Origin: Plantago ovata
Taxonomy: Eukaryota; Streptophyta; Magnoliopsida; Lamiales; Plantaginaceae
DNA length: 64,000 bases
Reading direction: 5' to 3'
NCBI GenBank assembly: GCA_028274465.1
Contig: CM051455.1
Location: 124,593,462 to 124,657,461, forward strand
Both the position numbers and the translations under genes were made by a program. Shown here in pieces: positions 21,849 to 34,406 of this stretch; the first letter of the stretch is position 1, and each line of letters begins with the position of its first letter. Below the pieces are notes generated by a model. The model made no database searches and was not told the DNA's origin. It saw only the letters and a list, made by a program, of their open reading frames with translations.

Positions 21849-24503
21849 TTATTCTTGTGTATCTTCTGGATGGGCTGTTGTATGGTAGCCTTTAGCACGC
21901 ATTTTGGCCATCCATTTCCTAGCCTCTGTCATACGACCGTCTTTGGCTAAAGCATACACAATACAATAATAAGACCACTGATCTGGCTCAAATCCTTTTT
22001 CACACAACCTACCGAAATATTCACAAGCATAGTCCGGGCCAATCAAACTTGCTCTTCTTAATAGCATGTTGATAGTGAAATTATCCATGGGGAAGGACTG
22101 CTGAATCAGCTTTTCTATGTCCTCGTTATCATAGGCTCCTTCAACAAAACCAGAAAAAACACCAGTAAGGTGGCCCAACTTCCAACAGGCATCCGTTAGG
22201 TTTTCAGTATTAATTGCATAAGTGACCCAATCAAGGTACAGTTTTGGACTTCTCAATACATGAAATAGAAATGTATTTCCCATGAAGCTAGAAATCTGGC
22301 GAGGAATCTGGATCATATCATTGACGAGACCTACTGCATTATGAAATTGATCCAAACCACAGTACATCCTAATTAGTTCCTCATAACACATAATACTTGG
22401 TCTTAAACTCTGTGACCTCATGTCACCCATCAGAGAGGCTGCAAGCTCTGGTTTATTGGCTCTGCAGAGACTAACAATCATTGATTCGCATAGTTTCTTT
22501 TTCTTCTTATTGCTATCTGAACTCTGAAGCAGATCCTGAAATAAATGCAGAGCCTGAGCAATATTGTTGCCTCTGAGATAACTGTGCAGCAATAGAAATC
22601 CATGTTTCCAGTTTGGTTTGACATCACTTGTCTCCATCATATTGTATACTTGTGTTGCTAATTCAGGATTCGCTGCATATCCAGCCGCACCAATAAAGAA
22701 AAGGTAAATTTCAGAGGCTGAGAAGCCAGGGATAGCCAGCTGCATCTCAAGAAATCTAAAGAACCTCTTCTCGGGATTAGCTGTCTTGCATATGCTGCAA
22801 ATCACCTCTACAACCAATTTCCTCATGGGAATAAATCCTTTTCCTTGCATTTCCATGAGTAGTCGACTCGCAATCTCTACTCTACCTGACTTGCAATATT
22901 CACGGATTAGGTTAACATAAGTAGACAAGCCAACTGATTTATTCAGTCTGTTCAGCAAATTGTACACCCAGTACCCATCATCTTTCCTGCTGGCCTTGCA
23001 AAGGTTCGATATCAATAAGTTATAAGTCAAGCTAGTCGGCATTATATTCCTTTCTATCGCGGAAAGAACCAGTTCCCTCATTTTATCAGACTTTCCTTCT
23101 CTGGAAAGAGCATCCGCAACGATGAGAAAAGTCTTTTGCCCAGGGAAGTAACCCTGTTCTATGGAGTTCCTCAACACACGATATGCTTCATCAGCACTGG
23201 CATCTCCCAAGAGAGTATTTAAAAGATAATTATAAGCCATACCATTGACAGAGAGGCCAAACTCTGCCCTCGAATTGAACAAGTCCATCGCAATGTCCAT
23301 CCTTCCTACCTTGCACAACAAGCACAATACAGCATTCAACGTTGCGTCATTAGGCAACACACCTGTATCTTTCATATCCACCAACAAATCAAGCAACTCA
23401 TTAAATCTGTTCTGCCTCAAAAGCTTAAACACTAGCATGTTATACCGAAACACACAAGGAACATACCCCTCGACTGCCCTCTTATCCTTCAAGAACATCA
23501 ACCCCCCATCCACTTTCCCGGCACGCAGAAGCTCCTCAATCCAAGTACTGTACACATTCTCCATCGAAACGACCCCCATCTTCCGGAACTCCTCAACCAA
23601 CAAAGCAGCCCTCTCATACTGTTCATCCCTACACAAAGCACCAATAAACGTAGCCACAGCCGGCCCACACTTGCTCCCCACACCATCCATTAATAAAACC
23701 GAACGCAAATACTTCTCCGCATCCTCCAACTTCTTCTGCATCGACATACTCTTAACCACAATCGAATGTGTAACCTCACTGTCAAACCCCCTAACCCTAA
23801 TCTCCTTCACAATCGTCTCAGCCATATCAAAATATCCCTGCTCAACTAACGAATTCAAAAGCACCTGATAACCAAATCTAGGCATATCATTCCCATGGTA
23901 CCGCATTTTACCTAACACCTGGAGTGCAACCTCACATTTACCCGAAATCGCATAACCGACAACCAAAACACTATAATAAGTCAAATTACGCTGATACTTC
24001 CCCTGCCCATAGTTACGCAGAAACTCGAGCAACAGATTGGTCATCTGAGCATTATATAAAATACGAAAAATAGCACAGAAAGTGACATTAGTGTGATGAA
24101 AACCTCTCTGCCTACCAGCCCAATCGAAGAACTTGAGACAGGCGAGAACATCCTTCCGATCGTACCGGAGCACGTTGAGAACCAATTCCTCGGTCAGGTA
24201 GAGATCTAGTTTGGAGAGAGATGAATCGAGTGAGGAATTCTCTTCTGTTCGGAGGATCTCGTAGATTTGATCGAGTAAGGGCTTTTTTCGAGATAGGAAC
24301 CATTCACGGAAGTAATTGACTATCTCGTTGTCTACTTTGTCCGGGGATTGCGTTCCGTTCGGATCGGGAAGCAAGGTGGTGAGAATAGATTGGGAAGTTG
24401 CGGCGGCGGCGGCGGTGGAGACGTGGAGTGCGGCGGCGGAGTGAGATGAGATGGATGGAGAGAGGAGAGATATGGTGTGCCTCGCATACCTTAGGTTTAG
24501 CAT
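21849..24503 (-). CDS. P-class pentatricopeptide repeat protein
   Basis: A single uninterrupted 884-codon exon, as is usual for plant PPR genes. The N-terminus is rich in S, A, R and lacks acidic residues for about 45 residues, which suggests an organellar (probably mitochondrial) transit peptide. From about residue 140 to the end the protein is made of tandem 35-residue PPR helical pairs, for example 'TYYSVLVVGYAISGKCEVAL', 'RYNMLVFKLLRQNRFNELL', 'TLNAVLCLLCKVGRMDIAMD', 'TYNLLISNLCKASRKDD' and 'SYYCIVYALAKDGRMTEA'. No E, DYW or SMR domain follows, so it is P class, expected to bind organellar RNA in stabilisation, splicing or translation. The length is close to that of a conserved plant PPR similar to Arabidopsis At1g71210, from memory and uncertain. 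The start at 24503 is the first Met of the open frame. The gene appears intact. Confidence 0.93.
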   Translation of the reverse strand: MLNLRYARHTISLLSPSISSHSAAALHVSTAAAAATSQSILTTLLPDPNGTQSPDKVDNEIVNYFREWFLSRKKPLLDQIYEILRTEENSSLDSSLSKLDLYLTEELVLNVLRYDRKDVLACLKFFDWAGRQRGFHHTNVTFCAIFRILYNAQMTNLLLEFLRNYGQGKYQRNLTYYSVLVVGYAISGKCEVALQVLGKMRYHGNDMPRFGYQVLLNSLVEQGYFDMAETIVKEIRVRGFDSEVTHSIVVKSMSMQKKLEDAEKYLRSVLLMDGVGSKCGPAVATFIGALCRDEQYERAALLVEEFRKMGVVSMENVYSTWIEELLRAGKVDGGLMFLKDKRAVEGYVPCVFRYNMLVFKLLRQNRFNELLDLLVDMKDTGVLPNDATLNAVLCLLCKVGRMDIAMDLFNSRAEFGLSVNGMAYNYLLNTLLGDASADEAYRVLRNSIEQGYFPGQKTFLIVADALSREGKSDKMRELVLSAIERNIMPTSLTYNLLISNLCKASRKDDGYWVYNLLNRLNKSVGLSTYVNLIREYCKSGRVEIASRLLMEMQGKGFIPMRKLVVEVICSICKTANPEKRFFRFLEMQLAIPGFSASEIYLFFIGAAGYAANPELATQVYNMMETSDVKPNWKHGFLLLHSYLRGNNIAQALHLFQDLLQSSDSNKKKKKLCESMIVSLCRANKPELAASLMGDMRSQSLRPSIMCYEELIRMYCGLDQFHNAVGLVNDMIQIPRQISSFMGNTFLFHVLRSPKLYLDWVTYAINTENLTDACWKLGHLTGVFSGFVEGAYDNEDIEKLIQQSFPMDNFTINMLLRRASLIGPDYACEYFGRLCEKGFEPDQWSYYCIVYALAKDGRMTEARKWMAKMRAKGYHTTAHPEDTQE

Positions 24504-26236
24504 TATTGATGAGGAGGTGTTGATGTGGTGGTAGAGATTGTGGCGGAGATGTGGTGGTGGTGGCGGCGGCGGAGAGGAATCGCCTTAGCTGTTTTAATTA
24601 GTAGTAGTAGTAGTGACAGGTTTCTTTCTTCTTTGCCCTGTTGTAAATTGTGGATAAATCGCCGAAATTCAAAATTGGTCCCCCAAACTTTCGAAACCAG
24701 AATTTTAGCCCACAGGCCTGACTATTTTAGCGTTTTCACCCTTTGCAAATTGCCAACTCGAAACTATGTGCAGCCAGTAAATAATTAAATGCAGTAAAAT
24801 CACAGAGGTTACATCAGAATTCAAAGGAAATTGTGCGGAAACCTGGAGAATTCGCAGATAGGGTTCGAGGTTCAGTTCAATTGGCGTTCAAACGCAAATT
24901 GAATCGCAATTAACGTTCAGATTTCACAAGTATTTCGATCAACGATTTGGAATCACCTTGTTACAGAGGAATGAATGAAGTAAAAGAGGGAAGAACACCA
25001 ATCAGGTAGGCGGTAGCTTATGAGTATATACTTCCCCATTTTTTCACTTTAAATTCTATTCGGTCTTATTATTAGTTAAAATTAATACTTAAATAATTAA
25101 ATTCAACTCCATTCGGTTCTAATCGTTTTAAATAATTTACTTTTTAGTTGAAATGTATACTTTAAACAGTGTTCAATTCAGAGATTTTAATACAAACCAA
25201 ACCGAAGGACTTACTGTAATTTGGTCCAATCCTTCGATCGCGCACTAGGTAATTTTTTTCGAGTATTTACATTTCCATTTTTTCACTTTAAATTCTATTC
25301 GGTCTTATTATTAGTTAAAATTTATACTTAATAATTAAATTCAACTCCATTCGGTTCTTACTTCTTATCATTTCAAATAATTTACTTTTTAGTTGCAATT
25401 TATACTTTAATAAACGGATTTCAGTTCAGATATATTTTAATTGGAACCAAATCGAGGGACTTTCTGTGATTTGGTACAATCCTTGGATCGCGCACTAGGT
25501 AATTAAACACAGGCCTTAATGTGATAGTTAAATGAATTCTTTCGGTTTGTTTGATGCTTGCTCACTGAGTCACTGTATATAGTATACTCCAGCTTGTAAC
25601 ATTCACAAGCTTCTGCTGAGAATGGGTGATTTTTGCCTTTGGTTAGGATCTTTTCTACCAACATACTTAGAATTGTGATTTAGCCATAAGCCCATAATAA
25701 TTAGTAGGGAAGTTGGGACTTGGGAGACAGGTTTAGTTATGATCATTATCATTATAATATCAACTAGGACAACTATGTTTCATATAACTTAAAAGAGCTT
25801 TAGTCAATCAAAACCAAAGTCTAAGCAGATTTTTGTTTTGCTGGGATCATTTTACAACTACGATTGTACGAATTACACCAATTTCAATAGTCATCGTGAT
25901 CTCTACAAGAGGCATCTCTGAGATTTTGCTGCATTTTCTCTTGATTTTGTGCATGGTTCAACATTTTCTCTTCAAAATCTACGCACTTTTACTGAAAGAT
26001 CTGAGAGGGAGCTACACTGTGTCTATAATGCTATGATACACTGATCCAATCTAGCTATACTAAAGTTATCATAAAATTGAGCTTTCACATGCATATGCAG
26101 ACACTTATTACATTCTTATTGATGTTACCAAATATAACATGAAAGACTAAACAAAATAAGCCAGACGACCTCTATGTGTTAATCGGTATCTGTATTCTGT
26201 ACATATAAGATCAGAAGCACACTGGTTTTTGCAACT
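24504..26236. other. Intergenic between PPR and receptor-kinase genes, with 240-bp tandem duplication
   Basis: 24504-25020 is the 5' flank of the PPR gene, with GGC- and GTA-rich leader sequence. At 25022-25253 and 25263-25504 a unit of about 240 bp is repeated in tandem, sharing 'cactttaaattctattcgg' and ending 'gcgcactaggtaat' both times. From 25510 to 26236 no gene is seen; the last part should be the 3' UTR of the receptor kinase. Confidence 0.6.
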
Positions 26237-29200
26237 TCAGTTGTTTGAAAATGAGCCAACTGGTTTACCCCTCTTGGAACTACCTTTCTGCTGGCAGTTT
26301 AACTTAATAAGAGAAGCCACCACATCTCTCATGCAGGGCCTGGCATCTGGAGTTGTTTCCGTGCATTGTAGAGCAACGGTCATCATCACCACTGCTTCTT
26401 CTCGATCCTGACTGTCCCAGTACTGGATTTCTTCATCCATGAAACAGGAGATATCATTTCGACTTTTCACATTATTCAGAACCCAGGATACGATATCTAA
26501 GCCTTCATCAAAGCTGGGATCCACTGGTAATTTTCTGCAAAGCAGCTCTAGTAAAATAACCCCGTAGCTGTAGACATCGCATTTGTCTGTCAACTTGGTT
26601 GAGTATGCATTCTCTGAATTGGAAATCGGAAAGAGTTCAATTGTTAATTTCTGATGCAAATATCAAGATGGATTATGTCAAAGACATGCACTAAGTAAGG
26701 TAGATGATCTTACCAGGGGCTATGTAGCCTAGTGTCCCTACGATTGTCGAAAGTGTTGTGCTCTCATCGTTCTCCTGGTCCAACGTTGCCAAGCCAAAAT
26801 CTCCAATCTTTGGCTCAAGCTCCGAGTCCAGCAGTATATTGTCTGATTTGATATCTCTATGAATGATCTGAGGCACACAGTCATGGTGAAGGTATGACAA
26901 GCCTTGAGCTATACCAAGAGCGATCTGATGGCGTATTTCCCAGCTCAAACTTACCTGTGGTTTCCTATGGTGCAGTAAATCATAAAGAGTTCCTTCAGGC
27001 ATATAGTCAGTTACTATGAAGCCATATCCATTTCTGACACTGTATCCGCCCATTTTCAACACGTTACGGTGCTTCACCATACTCAGTGTTCTCTGCTCAC
27101 TGCTGAAATCTGCCTCTGATAAATCCACCTTCTTAACTGCCCATTGCTTTCCAGATTTCACTGATTCTGTTCGGTAAACCGTCCCATGCTTACCTCTTCC
27201 AATTATGTATTTGTCACTCCAGCCTTCTGTTCCCCGCACAATATCCACAAAACTTAGATCCTCTGGCAACTCTTCACTTCTTGGTCGATCGTCTAGCAGT
27301 AAATGATGAGGAGTCAATGGTTGAGAGCTTCGAATGCGTTTTACTAATAAACACAGTGAAACGAGAAGGCACGCTGCTAGAAAAATGGAACCAGCGACTA
27401 CACCAGCAAGAATGCCTAAAACCTTTTTGCGGGGTTTTCTTGTTGTACCACAATGACGAGTTTCATCGGTTGGTACGCAGAGCTTTGGGTTCCCAAATGC
27501 AGCTCCTGGATCTCTTTCCAATATGTTTGCCCACCTTGATGGTACACGGCCTGAGAGTTGATTGAATGATATATTGAGTTGTGAAAGAGATCTCATGTTG
27601 TCTACTTGAGATGGTATTTCACCCGAGAAATTGTTGCTTGAGATATCAAGAATCTCCAACATGTCTAGATTCCCAAGGCAGCTTGGAATTTCACCAGCAA
27701 GGCGGTTGGTGCTGAGATTTAAAACTGAACTAAATTGGTGAAGTTGGCTCAGACTGCAAGGAATCGTCCCTTCGAGCATGTTGTCTCCAAGCTGCAGTTC
27801 TTGTAGGCTTTGGCTGCTTGAGAAAGAGTCAGGAATCACACCGGTCAATTTGTTTTCTTGAAACCGGATGATTCGTAATGATGACGAGGAAAGGAGCTGA
27901 AAAGGGATGCCACCTGAGAGATTATTCTGGCTAAGGTCTACTTCTGTTATTCTCGGACAACGGGCAAGCTCGGGAGGAATTTCTCCTGTCAGTCTGTTTG
28001 AAGACATCCTCAATTCTTCAAGCTTTTCAAGTCCTCCAAACTCTTTAGGTACTGAGCCTGTAAACCTGTTTCCTGAAAGATCAATCATCGACAGATTTGT
28101 CCAGAAACCAAACACTGCTGGAATGTTTCCTTCAAAAAAGTTCCCACGCAGATCGAAGTACGATATGCTGGCACTTCTTTCCATATCATCTGGTATGCTT
28201 CCTCCCAGGAGGTTGTTCTGAAGGATCACCCTGTAAAGGGACTTGCATTTCGTAATTTCTGTTGGGAAACTGCCATTGAACTGATTGTCTCCTAGTGTCA
28301 AGACGAAAAGACTATCCCCGGAACATATCCCACTGGGAATTTTCCCTGTAAACCGATTACCTGTCAAATCCACCCTCCGTAGGACAGGAAAGTTTTTCCC
28401 AAGATCTGACGGTACCTCCCCATGAAGATTGTTGTGAGCCAGTGAAAGAAACGTCAGTTTTGTCAAGTTATTAATTCCTGCCGGAATTGTACCTGTAAAA
28501 TTGTTGCTGTATAGTGCTAGCTGCTGAAGAGAGGTCAATCTCTCTATACAGGAAGGTATCGGGCCGTCGATCTGGTTTCCTGAGACATAGAGACTTTCCA
28601 GATTCTGAAGTTGACAGATTTCATCAGGAAGAACACCTTGAAGAAGGTTCCTGTCAAGCCTGAGTACATTAAGTGAACTGCAGTTTCCGATTTCTGGAGG
28701 TATATGCCCGTTGAGCGTGTTGTTAAGAAGTAGTAGAGATTCCAAGTTTGTGAGATTACCCACTGAAGCTGGAATCGGACCAGTCAACTCATTGCCCGAC
28801 ATATCAAGATATGTCAGCTGATAGGCTTGACCAATATCTTCTGGTATACTCCCGTTGAATCTGTTGTAGGTGATAAGCAGCTCCTGTAAGTTTGTAAGCT
28901 CCGAAACGGAATCAGGAATTCTCCCTTCAAAGTGGTTTCTGAAAAGATAAAGCTTTTCAAGTTTCTGCAGGCCCTGGAAAATATTTGAGGGAATACTTCC
29001 TTGGAGATTGTTATCAGATGCGAACAGAATTGTAAGGTTATGACAGTTGCTCATAGACAGAGGTAAACTGCCGTAGAATGAATTGTTGTCAATGTGTATC
29101 TCAGAAAGTGAGCAAGTGGGAGGAAAATCCGGGAGGGTTCCGGTTAGATTATTTGAGCTGGAGTCAAAGAATGAGAAATTTTGAAGAGAAAATAGGCCAC

Positions 29201-29762
29201 TTGGTATTTCCCCAGTCAAGAAATTGTTGTACAAACAAAGATATTCAAGGCTTTTGCAGTTAACAATCTCAGGTGGAATATTACCAGATAACTGGTTATA
29301 GCCCAAGTTAAGTTTCAGAAGCGACCTGGATTCGAAAAGTTGGGAAGGAATTTGTCCAGAAAGGCCGTTGGTGTGGAGTAGAATCGTATTCAGTCTACTG
29401 CAGTTTCCAAGCAGAGACGGAATAGTTCCGTTGAAATAGTTGCCACTAAGATCAAGAGTGATCAAAGCTGGAAGTGCACATAGATGAGAGACAGAATTTT
29501 CTAACGTGCCAGAGAGGCCGAATCCAGTAACGTTCAAGGATTGGACACGAAAATCAGTGGTGGAGTAGCAAGAAATGCCAGTCCACTGGCAGTGAGCAGA
29601 AAGTGAGGTTGAATGGTTCCATGGAAGAAGAAGCTGTGAATCTGCTGTTAGAGTTTGTCGAAACTGGAGAAGGCGAGATGCTTCTTGGGACTGTGACACA
29701 GATGGGACTATCAGAAAGTTAAAAGATAAAAGAGCAAAGTTAAGGAAGAACAGAAACATCAT
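26237..29762 (-). CDS. LRR receptor-like kinase, subfamily XI type (PEPR-like)
   Basis: Two exons, complement(26237-26613, 26714-29762), joined by a clean GT/AG intron inside 'GYIAPE' give about 1141 residues. The start at 29762 is preferred over an upstream Met (29867) because it directly precedes a hydrophobic signal peptide ('MMFLFFLNFALLSFNF'). An LRRNT cap ('CQWTGISC') comes next, then roughly 25 leucine-rich repeats of the plant LxGxIP type. A transmembrane helix ('VLGILAGVVAGSIFLAACLL') and a kinase domain follow: 'IGRGKHGTVY' P-loop, 'WAVKKV' lysine, 'HRDIKSDNILL' catalytic loop (RD type), 'KIGDFGLA' and 'GYIAPE'. All catalytic residues are present, so it should be an active plasma-membrane kinase. 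Architecture and length fit PEPR-type peptide receptors, but the ligand cannot be told from sequence. Its 5' flank is duplicated upstream. Confidence 0.93.
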
Positions 29763-29838
29763 GGTATTCTTGGCTTGAGTGTTTATGGAGCATTGAGTGT
29801 TGAGTCTTAACTGATTTTGTTTTTTGTTGATGCTTATG

Positions 29839-30850
29839 GGCTCTCTATGTAACAACTCACTGAACAATCAACGGTTGAGATCTTTCCTTAACTACTATAG
29901 CACATGAACTTGGAGTATACTATGTGATTTAGAGGATCAATTCAGGTTTGTTGTAATTATAGATTCTAATAATGCTCAAGAAAGGGACATATGGATGAGT
30001 CCTATTCGAGATGTCACATTCGGGATGAAAGACCGAAAGACCGAAGGGATATAATATTTTTGTGCAAGCTTTTTCTAAAGAACTGATTAAGCATCTTTAG
30101 TTTTAAGCCAAAGGCAAGGTACAAACATAGTCAATTCAAAAGCTGCAGTAAGCCATGGCCCCTGCTTTTTTTCTCAATGGAACAGAAAATGATTATCATA
30201 GAGTATGCAATAAACATCTTTTTGTACTGTATTTATCTTTTACTATTATGTTTACTTGCAGGTTGCAGCGTTTCAACATACAGTCAACATGCTCGACGAC
30301 TATTTATAAAGGTAACATCTCTATTTTCAAAGATCTACGCTTCAAATTAGGCATGTAACCATTTCTTGCTTTTCGTTGGTGAATCTGATGTCTTTAAATT
30401 CTTGTTTTCTCTATGCTACCGTGCGCATGATGCTTTTGTATGCTGTACAGTTTTCTCTAAATTTAAGAATAAGTTGGGTTGTCCTAGTGTTAGTTAAAGA
30501 AGCCTTTAAGGTAGAGTTTGAGTGCAGAGAACATATCTAAGTGGATTTGTTATTGCATAGTATTGAATTGGAGTGAGATGCTGATTGATGAAATAATTAT
30601 TCCATGTGAGAAGCATGCCTTCTAAACATCCTTGTGTATTCTTCTTGTTGTTAGTTTTCGTCGTGTTCTTGACTCGACTTTAAGCATCTCAATGACGCTG
30701 TACTGTGTGTTAAACTAATGCATGTTTAGTAAAAAAAAAATGCATAAGTTTTTTGAAAGCAAAAGCAGGCATATAGTTGTTACCACTTTCACATGTTTGA
30801 CTATTCGTTCGTAAATTCTTATTGATAATCATGTGGAGGAGAATTAGTTG
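29839..30850. repeat. 5' flank of the receptor kinase, copy 1 of a direct duplication
   Basis: This begins in the 5' leader of the LRR kinase gene ('ctctctatgtaacaactcac') and matches 31492-32600. Shared landmarks are 'gacatatggatgagtc', 'gatgtcacattc-ggatgaaag', 'atggcccctgct' and 'aataagttgggttgtcctag'. An exon-like piece at 30263-30311, bounded by ttgcag and gtaaca, encodes 'VAAFQHTVNMLDDYL' and stop; copy 2 carries the counterpart. Confidence 0.75.
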
Positions 30851-30906
30851 ACCTCAACTGTATTAGTCCGTCTGAATATTTGGTTTCTTATTGGATGTTA
30901 TACTTA

Positions 30907-31136
30907 CTCCGTTTCATTAATAACTTTCTAAGGGAACTATTCATCGCGACCTTTGATCACGTATAACTTTTAAATTAAACTGTATCAATATAAATTAAAA
31001 GTTGATTATAAAAATATACTCCATTTAATTTCATAATATAATTTTATTATATTTTTCTCGAATGTGATTTAGGAGTTATACGTGGTCAAAGTTCGCGATG
31101 AATAGTCCCCTTAGGAAGTTATTAATGAAATAGAGG
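30907..31136. mobile_element. Stowaway-like MITE
   Basis: The element is flanked by TA on both sides (30905-30906, 31137-31138). Both ends read inward as CTCCGTTTCATTAATAACTT or CCTCTATTTCATTAATAACT. The inverted match continues for about 60 bp (through 'ctattcatcgcga' and 'ttgatcacgta'), so the whole 230 bp can fold into a long hairpin. The TA duplication and CTCC(C)TCCGTTTC-like tip are typical of Tc1/mariner-derived MITEs. It sits between the two copies of the duplicated kinase flank. Confidence 0.8.
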
Positions 31137-31491
31137 TAGTACAAATTAATTTAAGCGTGGGAAATTTTCTAGTCATTTCAAGATGACAGAGACTAAAACA
31201 CAACTATGGAGAGATATATATATGAAATAATCTATACTTCTTAAATATAATTTATGATTAGTTTGTGTTCCAAAGAAAATTAAGTGAGAATCTAATTCAT
31301 CAAAAAGTAAGATTTATGTGCTGATCTGTCCACATTCCCTGTCTGATACCCTCTGATGACATAACTACAAATAAACCTCAGGTATACAGTATACTTTATG
31401 TACAACTTCGTTGCAGGTTGCTTGGATTTTCATGATACCATTTACTTGGGCAGGCATGATTCCTATTTCCTGCTACATTTTTATATTCATT

Positions 31492-32600
31492 GGACTCTCC
31501 ATGTAACAACTCACTGAAGAAACAACGGTTAAGATCTGTGATTAACTACTAGCAGATGAACTGGAATTAAACCATGTGATTTAGTGGATCAACTCAGGTT
31601 TGTTGTGATTATTCTAATAATGATCAAGAAATGGACATATGGATGAGTCGTATTCGAGATGTCACATTCAGGATGAAAGACCGAAAGACAGAAGAGATAT
31701 AATATTTTTGTGCAAGCTTTTTTTATAAGGTACAAAAATATAGTCAATTCAAAGGCTGCAGTTAGCCATGGCCCCTGCTTATCTTTTTGCTCAATGGAAC
31801 AGAAAATATTTCTTATGAATATGTAAGTATGTAACAGAACTCGTTTTTATTTATCTTTTATTTGTTTAGTTGCAGGCTGCGGCTTTTCGCCCTACAGTCA
31901 ATCTGCTCGACGACTATTTATAACGGTAACATCTCTACTTTCGAAGATCTACGCTTCAAATTAGGCATGAACCATTTCTTGCTTTTCGTCGGTGAATCTA
32001 ATAGGTCTGAATTCTGGTTTTTCTCTATGCTACCGCATGCTGCTTTATTTGTCGTACTCGTACTGCAGTAATGCTAAATTCTGCTGTGAAACTATGGAGG
32101 ATTTGAAAAGCTGGTAGCAGGTAAGGTCACCTAAGATGAAGTGAATTCTTTCTGGTAATGATTTGGCAGAAAAAAAGGTGTTTTGAGTGGGAGTAGAGAG
32201 GAGAATTTCCTTAAAAGAAGAGTGTCCAAGGACATAAGAATAAGTTGGGTTGTCCTAGTGCTAGTTAAAGAAGCCTTTAAGGCAGAGTTTGAGTGCAGAA
32301 TAGATCTGAGTGGATTTGTTAATGCAATTGAATTTGATTGATGAAATAAATTATTCCATGAGTGAAGCATGCCTTTAAAACTCCCTTTTGTCTGGTGGTA
32401 TTCTTCTCGTTCTTGTTGTAGTTAGTCTTCGTCGTGTTGTTGACTTGATATTAAGTATGATAAATTCACAATAGTGATGCTATACTGTGTTAAATTAATG
32501 CAACTTATAAAGAAAAATCATGCATACAGTTGATATCACTTTCATGTGTTTGTTAGTAAATTCTTATTATAAATCATGTGGGTGAAGTACTAGTCTGCAC
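31492..32600. repeat. 5' flank of the receptor kinase, copy 2
   Basis: A diverged direct copy of 29839-30850, starting 'ggactctccatgtaacaactcac'. The exon-like piece at 31876-31924, bounded by ttgcag and gtaaca, encodes 'AAAFRPTVNLLDDYL' and stop, close to copy 1. No kinase coding sequence adjoins copy 2, so it is probably what remains of a tandem gene duplicate, or the flank alone was duplicated. Confidence 0.7.
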
Positions 32601-33390
32601 TCTGCATTGGTTTCTAATTGGATGTTTTACAAACTTAACGTGGGAAATTTCCTACTCTACCAAAACTCTAATTTTTGTTGAGATTGTGCATCCTCAAATC
32701 TATATTATTCTAGTAGAGTCATCCATGCCTACCTCATCCATTCAAATATCAATCAAAATCAGTTATTCTATCCAAACCTAATCCAATTTTATGCGTCAAT
32801 TTAATATAATTTTGATTTTCTTTAATTATTACCAAACCTTATTATTTTAATAACTTATGCTCCCAATTTAAAAGTGACATGTAATTAAAATTTAATATAA
32901 TAAGCCTGTTGATTCAATCAATTGATTGACCTACCAATTAATTTTAAACCGTTGATCTTACTTATTCAACTTCAATCTGGTGCGTACATGTGTCATTAAG
33001 TATTTTTTCCTTTTGAAATTCCTATTTTGATATTTGATATAAAAAAATTATTGAGATATTTAGTTTTATCGGGTTGGTGACTAATATTTTATTATTCGTG
33101 CAGATTTCAAATTGATTAACATGATCCGTAGTTTGATTATGGATTGGGATTTGGAATATTAATGATTGGTGGTCAATGAATTAAGGTGAGATCATGGATG
33201 TTCTCTACTTGGCCGTGAGTAGAGTCCTGCTGATAGTAATATTATTGTTTGATAAAATTAGTCTTACACTCACAGAATTGGAATTGGTGTTCATGTATAG
33301 ATATTTAGTTTTATTCCAACTCTTATGTAATGGATAAAAAGGAGATATTTTCTCACAAGTGTACAATAGAGACCTACATAATATATAATT
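32601..33390. other. AT-rich intergenic, no gene
   Basis: No coding frame, RNA gene or clear element is seen between the duplicated flank and the presumed Helitron start. Confidence 0.5.
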
Positions 33391-34406
33391 TCTAATAAAT
33401 TACTACTATATATATTCCCACACCACCGTTCTCAGGAATTTGAAGAACTGTTCTTGTCAATTCCAGGTATTATTTTTTCCTCTATCTCGATTTTCCAGAA
33501 TTAATATAATGTGTAGGCTCTTTAACATCATGCTGCTATCCATAGTACTTTAGAATTTAGTTATCCTAATCTGGAACATGACAAGTAAGTTCTAGAAGCA
33601 CAAAATTATCTATGCATGAAAAAAGTATGCAATTCGCACGCAAACCTTACACCTCATAAGATAAGTTTGGCATGGTAAATTAGGCTCGGCAACCTGAAAA
33701 CATAGAGGGGTTCTATCATTAAAAAATAACAGCGCATTGTTAATTATGTCCTGTTACCACAATACTTAAGCGTGTATACGAACAATTTTGCACATACCGA
33801 ATGGCATAGGCGTCGAGGACAATACATATTCTCAGGTTACGGTACTTGTTTATGTCAGATTAAGAAGTTTATGTGCCACTTAGCGGTCCAGTCAGTTATT
33901 GTATGGTTACTCAAGATGTCGATTGACACTGCATTAGTTTAATTACATTAGAAAGAAGGAATATAATCTCACCTAACTAAGGATACCACCTTTTAGTGAT
34001 CGAGTTAATGATTACTCATGGATTAAAGATTAATCATGGATTAAAGTAGCCACTTTACAATGTCTTACTTGATATTATTTATTTTTTAACAGATAAAGCT
34101 ACTTGATCTGAGTTTTCTTCTGCTAGACTCATCAACACTGCAACAAGAAGGTTTGATTTTTCTTTGTGATACATGTTTTTGTTACTGGTTTTTATGGTAA
34201 TTTGTAGTAACCTCATATGCATTGATGTTTGGTTCTAGCATAAAGATTAGTGTGCAATCATGTTGTAGTAATGTTCTATATTTTCGTGTGACTAATAGAT
34301 TGCTTCTTTTACACATGTTTATACAATTCACGCATAGCTCTAATTATGTTTAGCTAATAAATTTTCTATTTTACTCTAATATTAACTTCATATTTATCGT
34401 AGGAAA

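Noticed and set aside
23245-23868. Long plus-strand open frame within the PPR gene
   Set aside because: Antisense to a clear PPR coding sequence; its composition is explained by the complementary strand.
33391-33425. Helitron 5' end at 33391 as certain
   Set aside because: The preceding base is T, not A, and many AT-rich starts would look alike; kept only as a likely border.
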